Of a stretch of DNA of 64,000 nt, positions 60,062-64,000 are shown piece after piece. Numbering within the stretch: the stretch's first letter is position 1; each line of letters starts with the position of its first letter. The notes beneath the pieces were generated by a model. It saw nothing but the letters and a program-made list of their open reading frames with translations, had not been told where the DNA came from and made no database searches. Made by a program: the position numbers and the translations under genes. The stretch comes from JAOTVV01 sp041602035 (GTDB lineage: Bacteria; Gemmatimonadota; Gemmatimonadetes; Gemmatimonadales; GWC2-71-9): the NCBI GenBank assembly GCA_041602035.1, contig JBFIHA010000013.1, positions 1 to 64,000 on the forward strand, in the 5' to 3' direction.

Positions 60062-60129
60062 TTGTGTTTGACGCACCGTTACACAGCGCCGCATGTTACC
60101 GGCGATCACCAATATCGGAGACGCCCCCG

Positions 60130-60792
60130 ATGAAGACGGAGGCCATCCTGGATCAGTTGCGAGCGTACCGCCGCGCGGCGGACCCGATTCGCCGGGAGAT
60201 GGTGCGGGCCGGGGTGCGGCACCGCTTCCCAGTAGGCGCCACGCTGTTTCACGGTGGGGAGGTGGTGGACCAGTTCGCCCTTGTGGGCGCTGGCCGCATC
60301 CGCGTGTACAAGGCCGGCGGGTCGGGACGGGAGATTACCCTCTACCACGTCGCGCCGGGCGACGTGTGTCTCCTCACGGTGGCGAGTATCCTGGGTCGGC
60401 GGACCTACCCGGCCACGGCGGTGGTCGAGGAGCCGGTGGAGGCTGTCGTGTTTCCGGGCGACCGGTTGCGGCGGTGGGTGGAACTGAGCCCTGCCATCCG
60501 AGAGTTCGTGTTCGGGCTGTTTACGTCGCGACTCGCTCACGTGATGACCCTGCTCGAAGAAATCGTGTTCCGGCGCGTCGATGAGCGGCTGGCCGAGTTC
60601 CTCGCCGCACGATTCCAGGAGCGCGGTGGATCGCATCCCACACTCCGCATCACGCACGAAGAGGTCGCCGCGGAGTTGGGGACGGCCCGGGAAGTGGTGA
60701 GCCGCTTGCTCAAAGAGCTGGAGCGTCGAGGCGCGGTGCGGTTGAGCCGCGGTCGTATCGCACTCGGCGATCCCGCCACATTGAACGGGTAG
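60130..60792 (+). CDS. Crp/Fnr-family transcription regulator
   Basis: 220 aa from the ATG at 60130 (GGAG 9 bp upstream). The cyclic-nucleotide-binding-like beta roll covers about 30-125 (GRIRVYKAGGSGREITLYHVAPGDVCLL). A dimer helix and a winged HTH (about 175-210; THEEVAAELGTAREVVSRLLKELERRG) follow. No FNR-type N-terminal cysteine cluster is present; a single Cys about 80 lies in the roll, so oxygen sensing through Fe-S is unlikely. The ligand is unknown. It is 44 bp upstream of the second Ser/Thr kinase gene and may control it. Confidence 0.92.
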   Translation: MKTEAILDQLRAYRRAADPIRREMVRAGVRHRFPVGATLFHGGEVVDQFALVGAGRIRVYKAGGSGREITLYHVAPGDVCLLTVASILGRRTYPATAVVEEPVEAVVFPGDRLRRWVELSPAIREFVFGLFTSRLAHVMTLLEEIVFRRVDERLAEFLAARFQERGGSHPTLRITHEEVAAELGTAREVVSRLLKELERRGAVRLSRGRIALGDPATLNG

Positions 60793-60836
60793 ACCCGCGG
60801 GCTCCACTGACAAGCACTTCCTCCCCCGCGCCTCCC

Positions 60837-63110
60837 ATGGCACATTACGCGCCCATGCCACAGATCTTGACCGGTCTTCAGGAGGGTCTTCGCGGCCGCT
60901 ATGCGATCGAGCGCCAGCTCGGCGAAGGCGGCATGGCGGTGGTCTACCTCGCAAAGGACGAGCGCCACGATCGGCAGGTCGCGCTCAAAGTCCTTAAGCC
61001 GCAACTCTCCCACGAGATCGGCGCTGAGCGGTTTCTCCGCGAGATCAAGATCGCGGCCGGGTTAACCCACCCCCACATCCTGGCGCTCTACGACTCGGGT
61101 GAGGCCGCGGGTCTGTTGTTTTACGTGATGCCGACGATGGAGGGGAAGTCCCTGCGCGAGCGGCTCGACAAGGAACGCCAGCTGCCGCTGGACGAGGCGC
61201 TACGCATCACCCAGGAAGTGGCCTCGGCGCTCGATTACGCGCACCGGCACGGAGTGGTGCATCGGGACATCAAGCCCGAGAACATCCTGCTCCACGAAGG
61301 GTCCGCCCTGGTGGCCGACTTCGGCATCGGCAAGGCGGCGAGCGCCGCCGAAGGCTCCATCACCCAGACCGGGATCGCGATCGGCACGCCGGCCTACATG
61401 AGTCCCGAACAGGCCTCGGCCGAGCACGACGTAGATGGCCGCAGCGACCTGTACAGCCTGGGGTGCGTCTTGTACGAGATGCTGAGCGGCGAGCAGCCGT
61501 TCACCGGCCCCACGGCCCAAGCGGTGATCACCAAGCGGTTCCTGGCCCCGATCCCCAAGGTGCGCGCCATGCGCGACGTGCCCGAGCTGCTCGATGACGC
61601 GGTGACCCGCACGCTGGCCCGCACGCCGGTGGATCGCTTCCCCAGTGCCGCCGAGTTCGCCGCAGTGCTGCGGGACATCCAAAGTGGCGGGGCGAGCCCG
61701 CCGCTGGGCGTGCCGTCGGTGGAGCGCAACTCACTGGACAAGAAGTCCATCGCCGTGCTCCCGCTCGCCAACCGCAGCGCCGACCCTGAAAACGAGTACT
61801 TCAGTGACGGCATGACCGAGGAGATCATCAACGTGCTGGGCAAGGTGCCCGGCATCCAGGTCGCGTCACGCACGTCGAGCTTTGCGTTCAAGGGCAAGGA
61901 CGTCGACGTCCGGCAGATCGGCGACAAGCTCGGCGTGGGAACAGTGCTCGAGGGCAGCGTACGCAAGGTGGGGAACCGGATCCGGATCACCGCCCAGCTC
62001 ACCGACGTCTTCAACGGCTACAATCTGTGGTCCGAGACCTATGACCGCCAGCTCGAAGACGTATTCGCCATTCAGGACGAGATCTCGCGTGCTATCGTGG
62101 AGGCGCTCAAGCTGCAGCTGCTCGGCGAGGAACAGGCGCTCGTGGTTCCCACGACACGAAACCTCGAGGCGTACAATCTCTACCTCAAAGGCCGGTTCTT
62201 CTACAACAAGGACACCAAGTCGGACCTTCAGAAGGGAATCGAGCTCTTCCAGAAGGCGCTCGAGCTGGACGCGGGTTACGCACAGGCCCACGCCGGAATC
62301 GCTGACTGTTGGAGCTATCTGGCCGATGACTGGGTGATCCCCGATGAGGCGTATCCGCAGGCCAAGGCGGCGGCGACACGGGCGCTCGACCTCGACCCCG
62401 GGCTCGTCGAGGCGCTAACAGCCCTTGGCAAAGTGCTGTGTTGGTATGAGTGGGATTTCGCTGGTGCCGAGCGGGAGCTACGGAAGGCGGTGAAGCTCAA
62501 CCCCAATTCCGCCGAGGCGCACTTTGTGTTCGGGACCGTCCTGCCGTCCGTCGGGCGGCTGCAAGACGCGATTGCCGAGATGCGACAGGCGCTCCTGCTC
62601 GATCCGCTGTCCGCTCATTTCGGGCGGTGGCTCGGACGGTTCCTGCTGTACACCGGAGACCATGAGGGTGCCATCCAGCAGGGCCACAAGACCCTGGAGA
62701 TCGACGGGAGCTATGTGCAGGCGCACCTGAACATCGGAGCGGCATATTTGGGTCTAGGGAAGCCGCACGAAGCGCTCACATGGTATCAGCGCGGTCAGTC
62801 GTTGCCCTCCTCGGTGCGGTCGTACGACGCCTTCATCGTGCGCGCCTTGGCGGCACTCGGCGAGCGTGACGAGGCGGAGGCGATCCTTCGCCGACTGGAG
62901 GATCAGGGCAAGGAGCAGTACATGCGCGGCGAAATCCTCGCGATGGGGTATGCCGCCGTCGGCGATTCTGACCGCGCCTTCGGGTGTCTGAATGACGCCC
63001 TCGCGGCGCGCTCTGCGGGACTCATCTACCTCCATATCGACCCAGGCTACGCTCCGCTGCGCGACGACCTACGCTTCGCCGACATGGTGAAGAGCGTCGG
63101 AGTGAGGTAG
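60837..63110 (+). CDS. Ser/Thr protein kinase with TolB-like domain and TPR repeats
   Basis: 757 aa. Hanks-type kinase (about 20-285): GEGGMAVVYLAKD, VALKVL with Lys 51, HRDIKPEN (Asp 144), DFG (161-163), and the activation-loop TPAYMSPEQ. It has no transmembrane helix, unlike the kinase at 7826-10849. A TolB/adenylate-cyclase-associated-like domain (about 302-425; SIAVLPLANRSADPENEYFSDGMTEEII) and classic TPR repeats (about 440-700; AYNLYLKGRFFYNKDT, PNSAEAHFVFGTVLPSVGRLQDAIAEM) follow. All catalytic residues are intact. Probably cytosolic signalling; targets unknown. The start SD is weak; a Met seven codons in is an alternative. Confidence 0.93.
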   Translation: MAHYAPMPQILTGLQEGLRGRYAIERQLGEGGMAVVYLAKDERHDRQVALKVLKPQLSHEIGAERFLREIKIAAGLTHPHILALYDSGEAAGLLFYVMPTMEGKSLRERLDKERQLPLDEALRITQEVASALDYAHRHGVVHRDIKPENILLHEGSALVADFGIGKAASAAEGSITQTGIAIGTPAYMSPEQASAEHDVDGRSDLYSLGCVLYEMLSGEQPFTGPTAQAVITKRFLAPIPKVRAMRDVPELLDDAVTRTLARTPVDRFPSAAEFAAVLRDIQSGGASPPLGVPSVERNSLDKKSIAVLPLANRSADPENEYFSDGMTEEIINVLGKVPGIQVASRTSSFAFKGKDVDVRQIGDKLGVGTVLEGSVRKVGNRIRITAQLTDVFNGYNLWSETYDRQLEDVFAIQDEISRAIVEALKLQLLGEEQALVVPTTRNLEAYNLYLKGRFFYNKDTKSDLQKGIELFQKALELDAGYAQAHAGIADCWSYLADDWVIPDEAYPQAKAAATRALDLDPGLVEALTALGKVLCWYEWDFAGAERELRKAVKLNPNSAEAHFVFGTVLPSVGRLQDAIAEMRQALLLDPLSAHFGRWLGRFLLYTGDHEGAIQQGHKTLEIDGSYVQAHLNIGAAYLGLGKPHEALTWYQRGQSLPSSVRSYDAFIVRALAALGERDEAEAILRRLEDQGKEQYMRGEILAMGYAAVGDSDRAFGCLNDALAARSAGLIYLHIDPGYAPLRDDLRFADMVKSVGVR

Positions 63111-63121
63111 CACCAACCTGA

Positions 63122-63189
63122 CCGACGGGTCACGATTCGGCGCCCGCAGCCGGGGGGACTCGGAGCCGGGAGCCCACAACTCCCGTCGG
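63122..63189. repeat. Nested inverted repeats between convergent genes
   Basis: CCGACGGG (63122-63129) and CCCGTCGG (63182-63189) enclose CGGGAG (63167-63172) and CTCCCG (63180-63185). The two stems compete for the same 3' bases. They lie in the 85-bp gap between the kinase and the cyclic-nucleotide-binding-domain gene, so a termination role is plausible. Confidence 0.35.
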
Positions 63190-63195
63190 ACACCG

Positions 63196-63678
63196 TTACG
63201 CCAGCGGATCCCGCTGCTTGAGGTTGGCCTGAATTTCCCCAACGAGGATCTGACGGGCCAGCTCGTAGCGTGCGCCGATGGTGCGCGCAATGTTCCCCAT
63301 GACCACGTAGCCTATCCGGGGATCGGCGTCACAGCGGTCCTGCAGGTCGGACTGCTTGATCCGGAGCAGCTCCGAATCCTCCACGGCACACGCGGTGAGC
63401 GTGTACGTGTGCGGGGGGATCATCGCCGACCAGCCACACGCGCCGTTGGCGGTCACGGTATCCAGCGGATACTCGTCAATGGCGCCGGCGTACATGACCT
63501 GAAACCGAAGCTCGACCCGTCCGGAGCGGACGAAGAGCAGATACTGCGCCGGGTCACCAGCTTGGAAGACCGTGTCGCCACGCTTAACGGTGATGACCTC
63601 GCAGCGTTCCCCGATGGTGCGTACCTGGTCCGGTGTCAGTCCCTCGAAGATCACGAGCCGTTCCAGTCCTTCGACCAT
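63196..63678 (-). CDS. Stand-alone cyclic nucleotide-binding domain protein
   Basis: 160 aa from the ATG at 63678 with AGGAGG 7-8 bp upstream. A single cNMP-binding beta roll covers almost the whole protein (VITVKRGDTVFQAGDPAQYLLFVRSGRVELRF, GACGWSAMIPPHTYTLTACAVEDSELLRI). No HTH or kinase part follows; the C-terminal helix (GNIARTIGARYELARQILVGE) is the usual cap. It may be a sensor or adaptor subunit acting on a partner protein. It lies 110 bp downstream, on the same strand, of the end of a molybdoenzyme gene, so it could belong to that operon. Confidence 0.85.
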   Translation of the reverse strand: MVEGLERLVIFEGLTPDQVRTIGERCEVITVKRGDTVFQAGDPAQYLLFVRSGRVELRFQVMYAGAIDEYPLDTVTANGACGWSAMIPPHTYTLTACAVEDSELLRIKQSDLQDRCDADPRIGYVVMGNIARTIGARYELARQILVGEIQANLKQRDPLA

Positions 63679-63788
63679 GATAGATGCCTCCTGAATCGAC
63701 CGCGGCGTCGTGCGGCTGGGAGCTGCGCACAGTAGGCCGCCTCAGTGCCAAGCTGCCGCCGATCCCCAGCCGTCGCAAGTTCTCGAGC

Positions 63789-64000
63789 TCACACCGTCCG
63801 TAGCGCCTCGAGCACCCGCTCTCGCGTCATCGGGAGCCGGCGGATCTGCGCGCCCGTGGCGTCAAACACCGCATTCGCGATCACCGCACCCATGTTGATG
63901 ATCGCGGGCTCACCGCCACCCTTGGGCGGGAGCGCGTCGTTCTGGACGAACACCGTTTCGATCCGTGGCACCCACGAGAAGCGCGGCAGCTGGTAGGTGT
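63789..64000 (-). CDS. Molybdopterin-binding subunit of a xanthine dehydrogenase/IorB-type oxidoreductase, 3' end only
   Basis: Only the last 70 codons are in the window; the frame stays open to its right edge. The end reads YQLPRFSWVPRIETVFV, PPKGGGEPAIINMGAVIANAVFDATGAQIRRLPMTRERVLEAL, the typical C-terminus of the large aldehyde oxidase/xanthine dehydrogenase-type subunit (isoquinoline 1-oxidoreductase beta-like), including the conserved GxGEP loop with the catalytic-site Glu. The cofactor would be molybdopterin cytosine dinucleotide; the substrate cannot be told from this fragment. Small-subunit and maturation genes would lie outside the window. Confidence 0.85.
   Translation of the reverse strand, partial: TYQLPRFSWVPRIETVFVQNDALPPKGGGEPAIINMGAVIANAVFDATGAQIRRLPMTRERVLEALRTV

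Noticed and set aside
1..64000. CRISPR array or mobile element
   Set aside because: No regularly spaced repeats, transposase, integrase or terminal inverted repeats were seen on either strand.

Overview
The window is a high-GC, densely coded bacterial chromosome segment with about 51 protein genes and no recognisable tRNA, rRNA, CRISPR array or insertion sequence. The best guess for the source is Gemmatimonadota or a close relative. This is an inference from gene content: Ser/Thr kinases with zinc-ribbon, TolB-like and TPR parts, a BTAD regulator sharing those modules, glycine-zipper envelope proteins, and many secreted M16/M14/S9 peptidases. No 16S or ribosomal marker is present to confirm it.

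Layout. 1-4.2 kb: class II photolyase divergent from an SDR/DUF2867 protein and a DUF523-DUF1722 protein, a set that is often light-inducible. 4.2-10.9 kb: a large BTAD-TolB-TPR regulator, a glycine-zipper envelope protein and a zinc-ribbon Ser/Thr kinase with TolB/TPR region. 11.3-21.1 kb: a tightly packed glycogen/alpha-glucan operon (phosphorylase, glycogen synthase, three GH57 enzymes, and a zinc-ribbon protein with Arg-rich repeats). 21.2-28.6 kb: bifunctional PBP, a thioredoxin-fold protein whose first active-site Cys codon is UGA (probable selenoprotein), a lipoprotein with a strong sigma70 promoter and terminator, a second Arg-repeat zinc-ribbon protein, S1/P1 nuclease, and an aspartoacylase-like protein. 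28.9-45 kb: mostly exported proteins (M16 pair, VWA lipoprotein with membrane partner, MltG, DPP4-like S9 peptidase, PepE, M14 carboxypeptidase, small lipoproteins, SagB-type nitroreductase). 45-57.6 kb: a respiratory locus. A diheme lipoprotein, a sigma54 activator, its histidine kinase and a lone receiver protein lie on the minus strand. They are divergent from a seven-gene plus-strand operon encoding a CISM-type complex (pentaheme c, Mo-bis-PGD subunit, four-cluster Fe-S subunit, NrfD subunit) with a monoheme and two tandem tetraheme cytochromes c. 57.8-64 kb: prolyl oligopeptidase, Crp/Fnr regulator, second Ser/Thr kinase with TolB/TPR, a stand-alone cyclic-nucleotide-binding-domain protein, and the 3' end of a xanthine-dehydrogenase-type molybdoenzyme gene.

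How the parts fit. The 398-bp gap between the receiver gene and the cytochrome operon holds a consensus sigma54 -24/-12 element (49631-49645) and upstream GGGGCAAAT-type repeats. The adjacent NtrC-type regulator and kinase therefore probably switch on this electron-transfer complex. The two most notable signals are this regulated multihaem CISM locus and the in-frame UGA with a bacterial SECIS-like hairpin at 23997-24030.
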